A stretch of DNA of 33,911 bases, from assembly GCA_013425375.1 (NCBI GenBank), contig JACCLH010000051.1, positions 1 to 33,911 of the forward strand. Reading direction: 5' to 3'. Under the pieces are notes generated by a model. It had not been told where the DNA came from. It saw only the letters and a program-made list of their open reading frames with translations, and searched no databases. The DNA comes from Microcaldota archaeon. Lineage in GTDB: Archaea > Micrarchaeota > Micrarchaeia > Anstonellales > Bilamarchaeaceae. Positions 1 to 7,363 of this stretch are shown piece by piece; the first letter of the stretch is position 1, and every line of letters starts with the position of its first letter. Made by a program: the position numbers and the translations under genes.

Positions 1-135
1 ATAAGCCGCGACCTGAACGCCGCGCTCAATATACTCGCAAGAGCTACCGGTGGAACGCCGGAAAGTAACGCTTGTGGAGACGTCTTAATAGAGATGTCCG
101 TGAAACAAGACGCCACGGGCTTTAGCCCGTGGTAG
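1..135 (+). CDS. tnpB: C-terminal fragment of IS200/IS605-family TnpB (runs off the window start)
   Basis: The frame beginning at base 1 is open for 44 codons and ends at TAG 133-135. It contains SRDLNAALNILARATGGTP followed by ESNACGD, the hallmark end of TnpB/OrfB proteins. The Asp of RDLNAA matches the third RuvC catalytic acidic residue, and NACGD follows it in many family members. TnpB is an RNA-guided DNA nuclease that helps IS200/IS605 elements persist. Only the last 44 residues are visible, so I cannot tell whether the gene is intact upstream. The stop codon sits inside the element's right end, as is usual for this family. The link to a TnpB-bound guide RNA made from this 3' end is family knowledge, not something shown here. 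Confidence 0.88.
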   Translation: MSRDLNAALNILARATGGTPESNACGDVLIEMSVKQDATGFSPW

Positions 136-140
136 TTCAC
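113..140 (+). mobile_element. Right end of IS200/IS605-type element (subterminal hairpin)
   Basis: A perfect 8-bp hairpin, CCACGGGC (113-120) / GCCCGTGG (125-132) with loop TTTA, overlaps the tnpB stop and is followed by TAGTTCAC. IS200/IS605 elements end in subterminal hairpins recognised by the TnpA transposase, with the cleavage site a few bases outside. The element probably ends near base 140. The exact end is inferred, because the left end lies outside the window. Confidence 0.75.
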
Positions 141-163
141 ATTCTGATTATTTCCTTGCGAAG

Positions 164-186
164 AAAAGGAACCTACGGTTCCTTTT
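164..186 (-). terminator. Hairpin terminator downstream of the methyltransferase/purE operon
   Basis: AAAAGGAACC (164-173) and GGTTCCTTTT (177-186) form a perfect 10-bp stem with loop TAC. The hairpin lies 10 nt past the stop codon of the minus-strand gene ending at 197, and the A/T flanks give a U-run in either direction. It fits a transcription end or insulator between the IS remnant and the purE unit. Confidence 0.5.
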
Positions 187-196
187 TAACCTCCCT

Positions 197-778
197 CTAT
201 TTCCTGGCGAAGACTAGGTATGCCGTGTGCATAAGTCCGAAATGCGCAGGCCTGAAGCCGAAATCCCGCACCTCGTACTCCCTGGAGATGGCCTCCATGG
301 TGAAAACGTCGCTGAAGACCTCTTTGGCAGCCAGGTGCAATGCCTTGGCCTGCTCGGAATGCAGGCAGTGCGCGGCCATATATCCGTCCTTGCGCAGGGC
401 CTTGTGCATCAGCTGGACCGCCTTTTCCGCATCGGCTATGTCGCAGAAGACCATATCCCAGCTTCCGTCCTGCTCCTCTATTCCTTCAAGGACATCCTTC
501 AGCTTGAATGTGATGTTGGTGAGGCCCACCCTTTTGGCGTTCTCCTTGGCGAGCGTCATGAACTCCTGCCTTTTCTCATAGCTCACGACCTCCTTGGCTA
601 TGTTCGCCAGCTGCACTGTCATGAAGCCTGTTCCTGCGCCGAGCTCTATCACGCGTGATTCGCGGCCCAGCCCGGTATATGCGATTATGAAGCCTGCATC
701 CTTCGGCAATGTGACAGCTGGTCCGCCTCTCTTCATCTTCCGCAGTAGCGGAGGGAAATGGAAATCCGGTTTGTACAT
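197..778 (-). CDS. SAM-dependent tRNA (adenine-N1) methyltransferase, TrmI-like
   Basis: This 193-aa Rossmann-fold methyltransferase carries the SAM-binding motif VIELGAGTGFMTVQLA, an acidic ribose-binding region (VVSYEKR) and DMVFCDIAD as motif IV. The preceding GGPAVTLPKDAGFIIAYTG and the C-terminal HTAYLVFARK resemble archaeal TrmI, which methylates A57/A58 of tRNA. The family is typically about 250 aa; here the N-terminal small domain is nearly absent, so a PCMT-like or other class I methyltransferase remains possible. I chose the ATG at 778 because it begins right after the purE stop (4-nt gap) and the longer frame reads back into purE. It is the second gene of the purE operon. Confidence 0.7.
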   Translation of the reverse strand: MYKPDFHFPPLLRKMKRGGPAVTLPKDAGFIIAYTGLGRESRVIELGAGTGFMTVQLANIAKEVVSYEKRQEFMTLAKENAKRVGLTNITFKLKDVLEGIEEQDGSWDMVFCDIADAEKAVQLMHKALRKDGYMAAHCLHSEQAKALHLAAKEVFSDVFTMEAISREYEVRDFGFRPAHFGLMHTAYLVFARK

Positions 779-782
779 GTGT

Positions 783-1220
783 TCACATCTTGAGCTTCTC
801 TTTGAAATCAGAAAGTTTCCCTGCCAATTCGCTGTCAGAAAGAGCAAGTATCTCAACAGCCAGTATGGCCGCATTCTTGCCCATGCCTATGCCGACGCAT
901 GCCACAGGCACGTTGGGTGGCATCTGTGCTATTGAAAGGAGCGAATCCAGTCCGCCCATGGCTGCATTGACCGGGACACCGATGACCGGTTTGCTTGTTT
1001 TTGAAGCCACCACTCCAGGAAGCGCGGCGCTCAGGCCAGCGATGCAGACAAAGACGTTCGCTGTTGACTCGCCGATAAGCCGTTCCACCTTGTCCGGGTT
1101 CCTGTGCGCAGAGGCCACCTCGTAGCGGTAGGGCACTCCGAACGCATCAAGCGCTCCCATGACCTGCTTGGCTATCTCCTCATCGCTCTTGCTTCCGGAT
1201 ATAATCAGGACTTTTTCCAT
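783..1220 (-). CDS. purE: PurE-family carboxyaminoimidazole ribonucleotide mutase/carboxylase
   Basis: The 145-aa product has the PurE fold signatures: SGSKSDEE (phosphate-binding loop, residues 8-15), SAHRNPDK with the catalytic His39, [16 protein letters not shown] and [10 protein letters not shown]. PurE rearranges N5-CAIR to CAIR (class I) or carboxylates AIR (class II) in purine synthesis. The class I signature AAHLPG has Ala66 in place of the usual His (His75 of the E. coli enzyme), so the class is unclear. The ATG at 1220 is 26 nt from a TATA box shared with the divergent RNase P gene; the longer frame would start inside the promoter. It is followed after 4 nt by the methyltransferase gene. 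No purK or other purine gene is nearby. Confidence 0.88.
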   Translation of the reverse strand: MEKVLIISGSKSDEEIAKQVMGALDAFGVPYRYEVASAHRNPDKVERLIGESTANVFVCIAGLSAALPGVVASKTSKPVIGVPVNAAMGGLDSLLSIAQMPPNVPVACVGIGMGKNAAILAVEILALSDSELAGKLSDFKEKLKM

Positions 1221-1242
1221 ACTAACAACTTCCGATAAACCA

Positions 1243-1250
1243 TTTAAAAA
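1243..1250. promoter_or_regulatory. TATA box shared by purE (-) and the RNase P subunit gene (+)
   Basis: TTTAAAAA lies 23-30 nt from the purE ATG (1220) and 20-27 nt from the rnp2 ATG (1270). One archaeal box A can therefore serve both divergent leaderless transcripts. Confidence 0.6.
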
Positions 1251-1269
1251 CATTCAACAGAATCCTGTC

Positions 1270-1611
1270 ATGGTCAAAGCAGGCTCGTTGAGGAAGAGAT
1301 ACATCGCTTTTGAGTTCCAGGGTCCCCAGTTGGACGAGGAATCGCTGAAAAGGGCCCTCTATGCGGAAGCGCTCGCGTTCTTTGGAGAGCTTGGGCTTTC
1401 CTCTGCGGCATTGAAGCTGGTCGGCTACGATACGCGGACAAAACGCGGGATAATCCGCTGCGAGCGGGACTATCAGGACAAGGTTTTGGGCTTTTTGGCG
1501 CTCCTCAATTCACTGGGCGGCTCAGAAGCCCGTTTCAAGGCGCTCAAGTCCAGCGGAACCCTCAAGAGCCTGGCTGAGGAATTGCAGCTCTCATTCACCC
1601 AGTCCAGGTAA
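1270..1611 (+). CDS. rnp2: RNase P protein component 2 (Pop5/Rpp14 family)
   Basis: This 113-aa protein matches Pop5/Rpp14: a basic start MVKAGSLRKRYIAFEF, then ALAFFGELGLSSAALKLVGYD, TKRGIIRCERDYQDKV and LALLNSLGG. In archaea Pop5 pairs with Rpp30 to activate the catalytic domain of RNase P RNA in tRNA 5' maturation. The ATG at 1270 lies about 24 nt from the shared TATA box and starts where homologues start; an upstream extension would run into purE. The 3' end overlaps the convergent cutA frame by 139 nt. Confidence 0.85.
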   Translation: MVKAGSLRKRYIAFEFQGPQLDEESLKRALYAEALAFFGELGLSSAALKLVGYDTRTKRGIIRCERDYQDKVLGFLALLNSLGGSEARFKALKSSGTLKSLAEELQLSFTQSR

Positions 1612-1886
1612 GCCTTCTGCCCGCCTTTTACTTCTAGATAGACGATTTCCGGGACCGAGTGCGGGTGCGTATTCTTGATGTGGGTTTCGAGTTGCGGGTA
1701 CGCTTTTTCAGTTGTTTTTATGATGAGAAGGTACTCCGGCGATTTCTCCAGCTTTCCTTTCCAGCGATAGACCGACTGCGCTATGCTTATTATGCTCACG
1801 CAGGCAGCGAGTTCCTTCTCCACGAGCGATTGGGCAGCTTCATCAGCGCTTTTCCTGTCCGGGTAGGTTGAAAGGACGAGAATCAT
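1473..1886 (-). CDS. cutA: CutA family divalent-ion tolerance protein with C-terminal extension
   Basis: The first ~100 residues are a complete CutA: MILVLSTYPDRKSADEAAQ, LAACVSII, VYRWKGKLEKSPEYLLIIKT and HPHSVPEIVYLEV, ending with AYLDWVNES. CutA proteins form very stable trimers of ferredoxin-like subunits; a role in metal tolerance is traditional but poorly proven. Families normally stop near residue 105. Here the frame continues about 35 residues into a basic tail encoded entirely antisense to the RNase P gene. It lies 4 nt upstream of nothing else on this strand and 4 nt downstream of the YchF-type gene, so it is the second gene of that operon. Confidence 0.88.
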   Translation of the reverse strand: MILVLSTYPDRKSADEAAQSLVEKELAACVSIISIAQSVYRWKGKLEKSPEYLLIIKTTEKAYPQLETHIKNTHPHSVPEIVYLEVKGGQKAYLDWVNESCNSSARLLRVPLDLSALKRASEPPSELRSAKKPKTLS

Positions 1887-1890
1887 GCCA

Positions 1891-3087
1891 TCAGCTCGGC
1901 TTCTTGAAGACGATTTCTATCACGTCGCGGTGCTTGAGCGCGTGGTCTTTCCCGACCGCCTGCCTTGTCTTCACGTCTATGGCCTTGATGAATCCCCTGC
2001 CTATGTCTGAATGCAGCTTGAAGGCGAAATCCAATGCAGTCGTCTTCGGAGGCATGAGGTAACAGTCAGGAATCACATTGCCGTTTGCATCCTCAAGCTT
2101 TCCCACTCCGCCGGGGAATATGGCTATGTAATGGAGGAAGTCGAACACCGCGGCGTTCAGGCACTTCTGTATCCCTGTTCCGTCGTACCTGTCGCACACC
2201 AGCTTCATGATTTTCATGGCGTTCTTCTGCTGCTCGTTCAGTTCGGTTTTGACATTGAATGTCTTGTCGCCAGGGATATAATCTATGAATCCTGCCTTGG
2301 CCGCCCCTTTGAGGGTTATCTCCGCTTCTGCAGAGCAAGGTATCACAAGATAATTCGGAAACTCCTTCTTCATCTTCTGGTAGTTGTCCCAGCCAGTGGA
2401 AAGGTCGCATTTGTTGGCAGCGATGATTATCGGCTTGCCTATCTGCCTTATCTTCTTGGACAGGAGCAGCGCATCCTCATCGCTCCATTCAGCTATCGGC
2501 TTATCATCGACTTTCAGCTCCTTGAGCACCTTGATGATTATGTCCTTGTTCATGCCCAGGCCGCTGAACTGCTCTGTCAGTATATCCTCGTTCTTCTTCT
2601 TGACAAGCCTGGACTCGCGCTGGAGTTTCTGCCAGTTGGCGTCCAGTATGCCCTTTATCCAGTAGTCCAGCTCCTGCTCCAGGAATCTCACGTCGTTGCA
2701 GGGGTCATAGCTGCCCACAGGTATCTTCTCGCCCATCTCGCTGGTGGAGCCGCTCGCATCAACGATATGGACCAGCACGTCAGCCTGCCTCAAGTCGTCC
2801 AGGAACTTGTTGCCCAAGCCTTTGCCCTCATGGGCGCCTGGAACCAGCCCCGCGACGTCCAGCAATTCTACCGGCACGAATCTCCTGCCGTTCACGCAGT
2901 AGCCTGTCCGGGGATTGCACTGCTTGTTGAACTCCTTGTCAACGCATTCCACTTCCACATAAGCCACTGCGCGATTAGGTTTGATCGTCGTGAACGGCCG
3001 GGAGGACCGCTCCACAGGCACTGAAGTGGCTGCCATGAAGAATGTGGACTTCCCGGTGCTCGGTTTGCCGACTATGCCGATTAACAT
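1891..3087 (-). CDS. ychF: YchF/Obg-type redox-regulated ATPase/GTPase (TRAFAC family)
   Basis: The 398-aa protein has the P-loop [12 protein letters not shown] near its start, switch/Walker [20 protein letters not shown], the base-specificity motif ANKCD and a C-terminal TGS domain ([20 protein letters not shown] to HRDVIEIVF). This is the archaeal branch of YchF, ribosome-associated nucleotide hydrolases. Its NKxD motif is the GTP-type form, whereas bacterial YchF/OLA1 carry a degenerate one and prefer ATP. I chose the ATG at 3087 ([12 protein letters not shown]), as in homologues; it lies about 28 nt from TTAAAATT at 3112-3119. cutA follows after 4 nt. Confidence 0.92.
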   Translation of the reverse strand: MLIGIVGKPSTGKSTFFMAATSVPVERSSRPFTTIKPNRAVAYVEVECVDKEFNKQCNPRTGYCVNGRRFVPVELLDVAGLVPGAHEGKGLGNKFLDDLRQADVLVHIVDASGSTSEMGEKIPVGSYDPCNDVRFLEQELDYWIKGILDANWQKLQRESRLVKKKNEDILTEQFSGLGMNKDIIIKVLKELKVDDKPIAEWSDEDALLLSKKIRQIGKPIIIAANKCDLSTGWDNYQKMKKEFPNYLVIPCSAEAEITLKGAAKAGFIDYIPGDKTFNVKTELNEQQKNAMKIMKLVCDRYDGTGIQKCLNAAVFDFLHYIAIFPGGVGKLEDANGNVIPDCYLMPPKTTALDFAFKLHSDIGRGFIKAIDVKTRQAVGKDHALKHRDVIEIVFKKPS

Positions 3088-3111
3088 CGCAGGGAGATTG
3101 CAGGGCAATGA

Positions 3112-3119
3112 TTAAAATT
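3112..3119 (-). promoter_or_regulatory. TATA box for the ychF-cutA operon
   Basis: The AT-rich box TTAAAATT is centred about 28 nt upstream of the ychF ATG at 3087, the usual spacing for a leaderless archaeal transcript. No equally good box is visible for the divergent gene at 3158; an A-rich stretch near 3129-3138 is a weak candidate. Confidence 0.45.
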
Positions 3120-3157
3120 GGTTTGAAACCAAAAACAATCCTGAATGAGGCTGTAAA

Positions 3158-3901
3158 ATGGAGATAATTCTGCGCGATTATCGCATCGAGGATCGCAACC
3201 AGGCCAGGGAAGTGGTGCGTGATGCCAACAATTCGCTCCGCAAAAGCTGCGGCGGCATGCACCCTGATGAAGCCATAGACCATCTCACGCGGAAAGTCCA
3301 GATGCGGGACATCCCCAGGAATCCGCGTTTACAGCCAGGCATGGTCGTCGCCGAGGTCAAGGAGACTGGAGAGATAATCGGCACAGGCGCCATAACACGC
3401 AGCCTGCTCGACAAACTGCTGGGCAGCGCCTATAGCACGACCCATTATGTGAAGCAGGATTTCCAGAGGGGCAAGGCAGGCGTCAGCGTCGGTTCGCTGC
3501 TCAGGAAGGAGACCATCGCAAGGGCCAAGGCCCTGGGGTGCAGGAAGATGTATGGCCTCTCCACCCCTGAAGCAGTCGGTTTCCACAGCAAGTTCGGGGC
3601 TCGCTTCTTCCCAAACCATGACCGCAGCTACCTCTACCCCCCGGTGCGCCTTTGCTACTACGAGATGGAGCTCAAGCCGAGCATGTGGAACGGGCTCAGG
3701 ATAGAGCCCTACACCTTCATAATCCGCGAAGCGGAGGGCTGGCTATTGGTGCTCCCGATCTTACTCGGGGGCGTGGTGGGGTCGCTCTTTTCGCTGAAAG
3801 AGATGCGCAGCTGGTTCCAGTTAGTCGCAGTCCTCATATCAGAGCTCCTTGGGATAAAACCAGGTAAAAAGGCACCGCAGGGGAAAACAAATGGCGGCTG
3901 A
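3158..3901 (+). CDS. GNAT-like N-acetyltransferase with C-terminal membrane segment
   Basis: Residues 1-170 resemble a GNAT acyltransferase: IILRDYRIEDRNQAREVV at the start, MVVAEVKETGEIIGTGAIT as the central strands, GVSVGSLLRKETIARAKALG at the acetyl-CoA-binding helix, and AVGFHSKFGARFF as the C-terminal fold end. The substrate is unknown. Residues ~195-215 (LLVLPILLGGVVGSLFSL) form a hydrophobic segment, followed by a second weaker one, so the enzyme may be tethered to the membrane. The tail ends in a basic KPGKKAPQGK. The frame overlaps the next gene by 11 nt, suggesting coupled translation. The acetyl-CoA loop is not canonical, so the assignment is to the superfamily only. Confidence 0.6.
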   Translation: MEIILRDYRIEDRNQAREVVRDANNSLRKSCGGMHPDEAIDHLTRKVQMRDIPRNPRLQPGMVVAEVKETGEIIGTGAITRSLLDKLLGSAYSTTHYVKQDFQRGKAGVSVGSLLRKETIARAKALGCRKMYGLSTPEAVGFHSKFGARFFPNHDRSYLYPPVRLCYYEMELKPSMWNGLRIEPYTFIIREAEGWLLVLPILLGGVVGSLFSLKEMRSWFQLVAVLISELLGIKPGKKAPQGKTNGG

Positions 3902-4793
3902 TGGCATGGGCAACACCGATATTTACGAGCTCTTCGGGACCTCTGACATGCCCCACATGCGTAAGCTCATCATCCACGTGGCGCTCACAGGCAACTATTC
4001 CATGAAATCCGTCAACCCGCACGTGCCCTACGGACCTGAGGAGATAGCCGAGGACGCGCGCAGGTGCTTCAAAGCAGGTGCCTCATCGTTCCATATCCAT
4101 GCCCGCGAGGCCGATGGAAAACCTTCCTACCGCAAGGAACTTTTCGAGGAGATAGTCGCGAAGGTGAAAGCCGGCTGTCCTGGCGCCATAATCTGCCTCA
4201 CCACGAGCGGCCGCGTTTTCAAGACATTCGGGCAGCGCGCGGCGGTCCTTGACATCGATGGCAAGCTCAAGCCGGATTTCGCCAGCCTGAGCCTGGGCTC
4301 CATGAATTTCCCCAAAGAGCCGAGTATCAATTCCCCGGAGATGATAGAGAACCTGGCCAGGAAGATGCTGGAGAGGGGCATCCGGCCGGAGCTGGAGGCC
4401 TTTGAGACCGGCATGGTGAACCACAGCGCATATCTCCTGAGGAAAGGCATACTTCAAGGGCCATTGCATTTCAACCTTTTCTTCGGCCTCCCTGGCACCA
4501 TGCCCGGAAGGATGGTGGATATAATCCACCAGGTGTCAAGCCTTCCCCAGGGCTCCACATGGTGCGCTGCAGGCGGCGGGAGGTTCCAACTGCCGGTTAA
4601 TATGGCTGCCATCCTCATGGGCGGCCATGTCCGTGTCGGGCTGGAGGACAACCTGTTTTATGATAACGAGAAGACCGTCCCTGCCACCAACGAGATGCTT
4701 GTCCAGAGAGTGGTACGAGTGGCGAACGAATTGGGACGGCCGATAGCGAAACCAGAAGAGGCTCGGGAGGTCCTCGGAGTCAGGCGCCAATAG
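3891..4793 (+). CDS. BKACE/DUF849 family beta-keto acid cleavage enzyme
   Basis: The 300-aa TIM-barrel protein carries the family metal motif SFHIHAREADG (His68, His70) and the C-terminal MGGHVRVGLEDNLFY with the metal-binding Glu. BKACE enzymes use zinc to cleave beta-keto acids with acetyl-CoA; the founding member acts on 3-keto-5-aminohexanoate in lysine fermentation. The substrate of this one cannot be read from sequence. The start at 3891 overlaps the upstream gene; an internal ATG at 3957 (MRKLIIHVALTG) matches the usual family start better, so the first 22 residues may be untranslated. It is probably in an operon with the acetyltransferase. Confidence 0.82.
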   Translation: MAADGMGNTDIYELFGTSDMPHMRKLIIHVALTGNYSMKSVNPHVPYGPEEIAEDARRCFKAGASSFHIHAREADGKPSYRKELFEEIVAKVKAGCPGAIICLTTSGRVFKTFGQRAAVLDIDGKLKPDFASLSLGSMNFPKEPSINSPEMIENLARKMLERGIRPELEAFETGMVNHSAYLLRKGILQGPLHFNLFFGLPGTMPGRMVDIIHQVSSLPQGSTWCAAGGGRFQLPVNMAAILMGGHVRVGLEDNLFYDNEKTVPATNEMLVQRVVRVANELGRPIAKPEEAREVLGVRRQ

Positions 4794-4796
4794 TCC

Positions 4797-5960
4797 CTAT
4801 TTCCTCAAAACAACAACGCTCTCGCGCGTGCGCACCTTCTGCGGCCGGACATCAGCCACGCGTTCCGCTCCGACAAGTATCTCAACATCCCTGAATCCGA
4901 TGCGCTCGCCTATCTGACCAAGTATCTCGTCCACCATGACATGGGTCTCATGTATCACGGAATTAGACACGACGATATATGCGCTTCCACCATCCTTCAG
5001 CACCCTGGCCATCTCAGCCATCGCAAGCTCCATGTCCTTGAAATATGTGCCGATTATCGGTATCCTGGTTCCTATCTCTCCAACTTCAGGAGGCATGTCC
5101 GAGACATCCATCCTTCTCCCTATGAATGAACGCACCGCGCGCATCCGCACCTCCTCTGCCTCTGCCGCGCTCATGTGCAGGAGGCTCAGCTCCAGTCCGT
5201 ATATCTTGGAATAGTCTATATTGTTCAGGTAGGGCGGAGAGGTTATCACAGCATCCACGCTCTCGCTCTCAATATCCAAAGACCGCGCATCTCCTAGGAA
5301 GACAGAAGGTGAATGCCCCTGCGGCCTGCCTTCCAGTTCCCGCACCATCCGCTTCACTTTCCTCCTGAATATCTCTTTCGCAGGGAGCGCCCTCTTGTTC
5401 CTGTCTATCTTGAGCACGCCACCGTCTTTCATGATGATGGAAGCCTGCGGCAGGATGGACAGCAGGGCGAGAAGGAGAAGGTCACGGGGTCGCCCCTCTT
5501 CCTGTTCTATGGCCTCGCGGATGGCGAGTATCTCGTTGTAATTGCGCTTCGGGAATGCGGCGCGTGGCGAGAACAGTTCGAACTCCCAATCCAAACTAAC
5601 AACACTTCTACCCGAGCTCGCGCTTTCGGGTTTTGTTTTTGTTGTTTTGTTGATGAACGCGAGTGCGCCTTCCAGGTCTGCGGCATCGTAGTCATCGCTT
5701 TTCGTCCGTGAAACAAAGACCGCGAGCGGTGAGGCATCCACCCCTACGGATTCTATCGCTTTTTCCTTTGCAGTGAGAAGGGTCGTCCCCACACCGCAGA
5801 ACGGATCAAGTATGGCAGCCGGTTTGCAGTCCTGGATGGCATAATCCACAATCTCAGGCGCATAGCCTTCCTTGTACCAGAACCAGCCGTGCACAGGCTT
5901 CTCCTTGGAAAGCTCGAAGGTCATGTAACGGCCGAGCTCTGGCTTTTCGATGAGCTTCAT
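4797..5960 (-). CDS. Amino-type DNA methyltransferase (TSPPY motif), no restriction partner seen
   Basis: The 387-aa protein has SAM motif ILDPFCGVGTTLLTA near residue 50, a middle region of about 150 aa, then the catalytic motif ITSPPYLNNIDYSKIYGLE and MARVLKDGGSAYIVVSNS. SPPY is typical of N4-cytosine methylases. The order (SAM motif, long insert, catalytic motif) is alpha-like. No endonuclease gene lies beside it, so it would be an orphan methylase; an RNA guanine methyltransferase of the THUMP/Trm11 type is an alternative, but I see no THUMP domain. The start ATG overlaps the RNase HI stop by 4 nt (ATGA), so the two are translated from one mRNA. Confidence 0.75.
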   Translation of the reverse strand: MKLIEKPELGRYMTFELSKEKPVHGWFWYKEGYAPEIVDYAIQDCKPAAILDPFCGVGTTLLTAKEKAIESVGVDASPLAVFVSRTKSDDYDAADLEGALAFINKTTKTKPESASSGRSVVSLDWEFELFSPRAAFPKRNYNEILAIREAIEQEEGRPRDLLLLALLSILPQASIIMKDGGVLKIDRNKRALPAKEIFRRKVKRMVRELEGRPQGHSPSVFLGDARSLDIESESVDAVITSPPYLNNIDYSKIYGLELSLLHMSAAEAEEVRMRAVRSFIGRRMDVSDMPPEVGEIGTRIPIIGTYFKDMELAMAEMARVLKDGGSAYIVVSNSVIHETHVMVDEILGQIGERIGFRDVEILVGAERVADVRPQKVRTRESVVVLRK

Positions 5961-6364
5961 TTTTTTTCACGTTTCCGACCGAGTTCAGCGGCCTCTTTCG
6001 ACAGCTCGTCCGCCTCCTCGTTCTTCTCCCGCGGTATGTGCTCGAAACGCACCTTCAGCCCGATGCAGAGGTGCTCTACCCTTTTCTTGAGCGGCTGCAG
6101 CTCCAGGTCCCGCACCTTGTACTCGTTGTTGAGCTGCCTGACAACCAGCTGGCTGTCGCTTTTCACATGAACGTCGCTTTCGCCCATGGCATGCGCTGTC
6201 TCAAGGGCCTTTATCACGGCGCTGTACTCGGCTATGTTGTTGGTCCCATGGCCCAGATACTCGCTGAGCTCCTCCACACGGACCCCGTCTTTGTATATCA
6301 CCACTCCTATGCCCATCGGGCCTGGGTTGCCCAGCGAAGCGCCATCAGTGAAAACTGTTATCAT
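5957..6364 (-). CDS. rnhA: Ribonuclease HI
   Basis: The 135-aa product is a compact type 1 RNase H: MITVFTDGASLGNPGPMGIG with the first catalytic Asp, NNIAEYSAVIKALETA with the Glu, VKSDSQLVVRQLNNEYKVR with the second Asp, and HIPREKNEEADELSKEA with the last Asp. It degrades the RNA strand of RNA-DNA hybrids. Length and motifs fit the archaeal/phage-like short RNase HI group without a hybrid-binding domain. I chose the ATG at 6364, about 26 nt from the TATA box at 6385-6394; the longer frame has no family similarity. It is the promoter-proximal gene of a two-gene operon with the methyltransferase. Confidence 0.92.
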   Translation of the reverse strand: MITVFTDGASLGNPGPMGIGVVIYKDGVRVEELSEYLGHGTNNIAEYSAVIKALETAHAMGESDVHVKSDSQLVVRQLNNEYKVRDLELQPLKKRVEHLCIGLKVRFEHIPREKNEEADELSKEAAELGRKREKK

Positions 6365-6384
6365 ACAGCAGTCTTGGCTCACGG

Positions 6385-6394
6385 TTTTTATAAT
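6385..6394. promoter_or_regulatory. TATA box shared by rnhA (-) and the PH-domain gene (+)
   Basis: TTTTTATAAT is centred about 26 nt from the rnhA ATG (6364) and 25 nt from the ATG at 6415. It can serve both leaderless transcripts. Confidence 0.6.
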
Positions 6395-6414
6395 CTTTGG
6401 CACACTCTCCACCC

Positions 6415-6861
6415 ATGGCTCATTCTTTCCATCCGTTCCCTGCTGTCCGCATGGCAGAGGCGATTATCTTAGGCGTTGTCATCTGCGTCCTGCTCTTCCA
6501 CTATGGCGCTCTTCTCGGCGACTATCTTTTCATAGCCATACTCGCGGCGGCGGCCATATTCCTGGCCATCACCGTTCTGGCGTTCCTGCGCTCCAGGTTC
6601 GAGACCATCTCGCTGGATGACAGGACCATATCGCATACCTCGGGCATCCTGTCCACCAGGAAGATCATCGTGCCCTATGACAAGGTGACAGAAGCGAAAT
6701 ATTCACAGGGCATACTCCACAGGATATTCGGTGTCGGCTCGCTCCGCGTGGACAGCGCCGGAGGCACTGAGATCGCGATAAACGTGGATGAGGTCCGCAA
6801 GGCCGATCTGGAGACCATATTGAGCGCCATCAACGACAAGACGCACCCGACCAAAGGCTGA
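6415..6861 (+). CDS. Membrane protein with bacterial-type PH domain (bPH2/YdbS-like)
   Basis: The 148-aa protein has two hydrophobic segments at about residues 14-30 and 36-54 (AIILGVVICVLLF and FIAILAAAAIFLAITVLAFL), then a domain of about 85 aa starting FETISLDDRTISHTSGILS. The pattern SGILSTRKIIVPYDKV, followed by RIFGVGSLRVDSAGG, is typical of bPH2 domains. Such proteins sit at the membrane with the PH domain inside; their ligand is generally unknown. The ATG at 6415 fits the TATA spacing; an ATG at 6451 just before TM1 is the alternative. The EndA-like gene follows after 4 nt. Confidence 0.75.
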   Translation: MAHSFHPFPAVRMAEAIILGVVICVLLFHYGALLGDYLFIAILAAAAIFLAITVLAFLRSRFETISLDDRTISHTSGILSTRKIIVPYDKVTEAKYSQGILHRIFGVGSLRVDSAGGTEIAINVDEVRKADLETILSAINDKTHPTKG

Positions 6862-6865
6862 TGAT

Positions 6866-7363
6866 ATGGCACCCCAAGACGTTTCCGATGATTTCGTCAC
6901 GATAAAGGACCGCCAGCTCATCCTCAAGCTCAGGAGCCTCGGCGCAGGGGTGGAGGAGGCTGAGGAGACGAAGGTCTCCCTTCTTGAGGCAGCCTATTTC
7001 GCCGACCGTGGCGTCCTTCCTATGGACAAGGAGGCATTGCTCGCACAGGCAGCCAGGAAGGACAAGCTCTGCAGGGAGAAATACGCGGTGATAAAATACC
7101 TCAGGGACCGCGGCTATATAGTCCGGCCGAGCCTGGACGGCACACCATATCTAAGGCTCCACAGGAAAGGCTACAGGCCTGGAGAGGACAAGACCTATTA
7201 TCTGATAGATGTGGTGCCCAAGGACTGGACCTGCAGCCCTGAGGCGCTCATACCCCCCCTGGAGACCGCGGGCAGGCTGCGCAAGGAGCTGGCCATAGCC
7301 ATAGTGGACCCTGCCCAGGACAAGCCTTTCTTCATAAAGTTCGGCAGGATGAACTTTGAGTGA
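6866..7363 (+). CDS. tRNA-splicing endonuclease (EndA) family, probably non-catalytic subunit
   Basis: The 165-aa protein has the two-domain layout of an EndA subunit: an N-terminal domain (LLEAAYFADRGVLPMDKEALL) and a C-terminal nuclease-like domain (REKYAVIKYLRDRGYIVRPS ... TYYLIDVVP ... RLRKELAIAIVD). EndA cuts bulge-helix-bulge introns from tRNA and rRNA precursors with a Tyr-His-Lys triad. Aligned by eye, the Tyr position (FRVY in homologues) reads LRLH, and the His of the H-x-x-Y-L-V motif is replaced (KTYYLID); only the Lys region (RKEL) seems kept. That points to the structural subunit of a heteromeric enzyme, with a catalytic partner elsewhere. It follows the PH-domain gene by 4 nt. 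Confidence 0.72.
   Translation: MAPQDVSDDFVTIKDRQLILKLRSLGAGVEEAEETKVSLLEAAYFADRGVLPMDKEALLAQAARKDKLCREKYAVIKYLRDRGYIVRPSLDGTPYLRLHRKGYRPGEDKTYYLIDVVPKDWTCSPEALIPPLETAGRLRKELAIAIVDPAQDKPFFIKFGRMNFE

Noticed and set aside
2011-3024. 337-codon open frame on the plus strand
   Set aside because: It is antisense to the well-recognised YchF gene and has no family motifs; GC-rich coding sequence leaves such antisense frames open.
4797-5960. Complete restriction-modification system
   Set aside because: Only the methyltransferase is seen; its neighbours are RNase HI and a BKACE-type enzyme, with no endonuclease or specificity gene.
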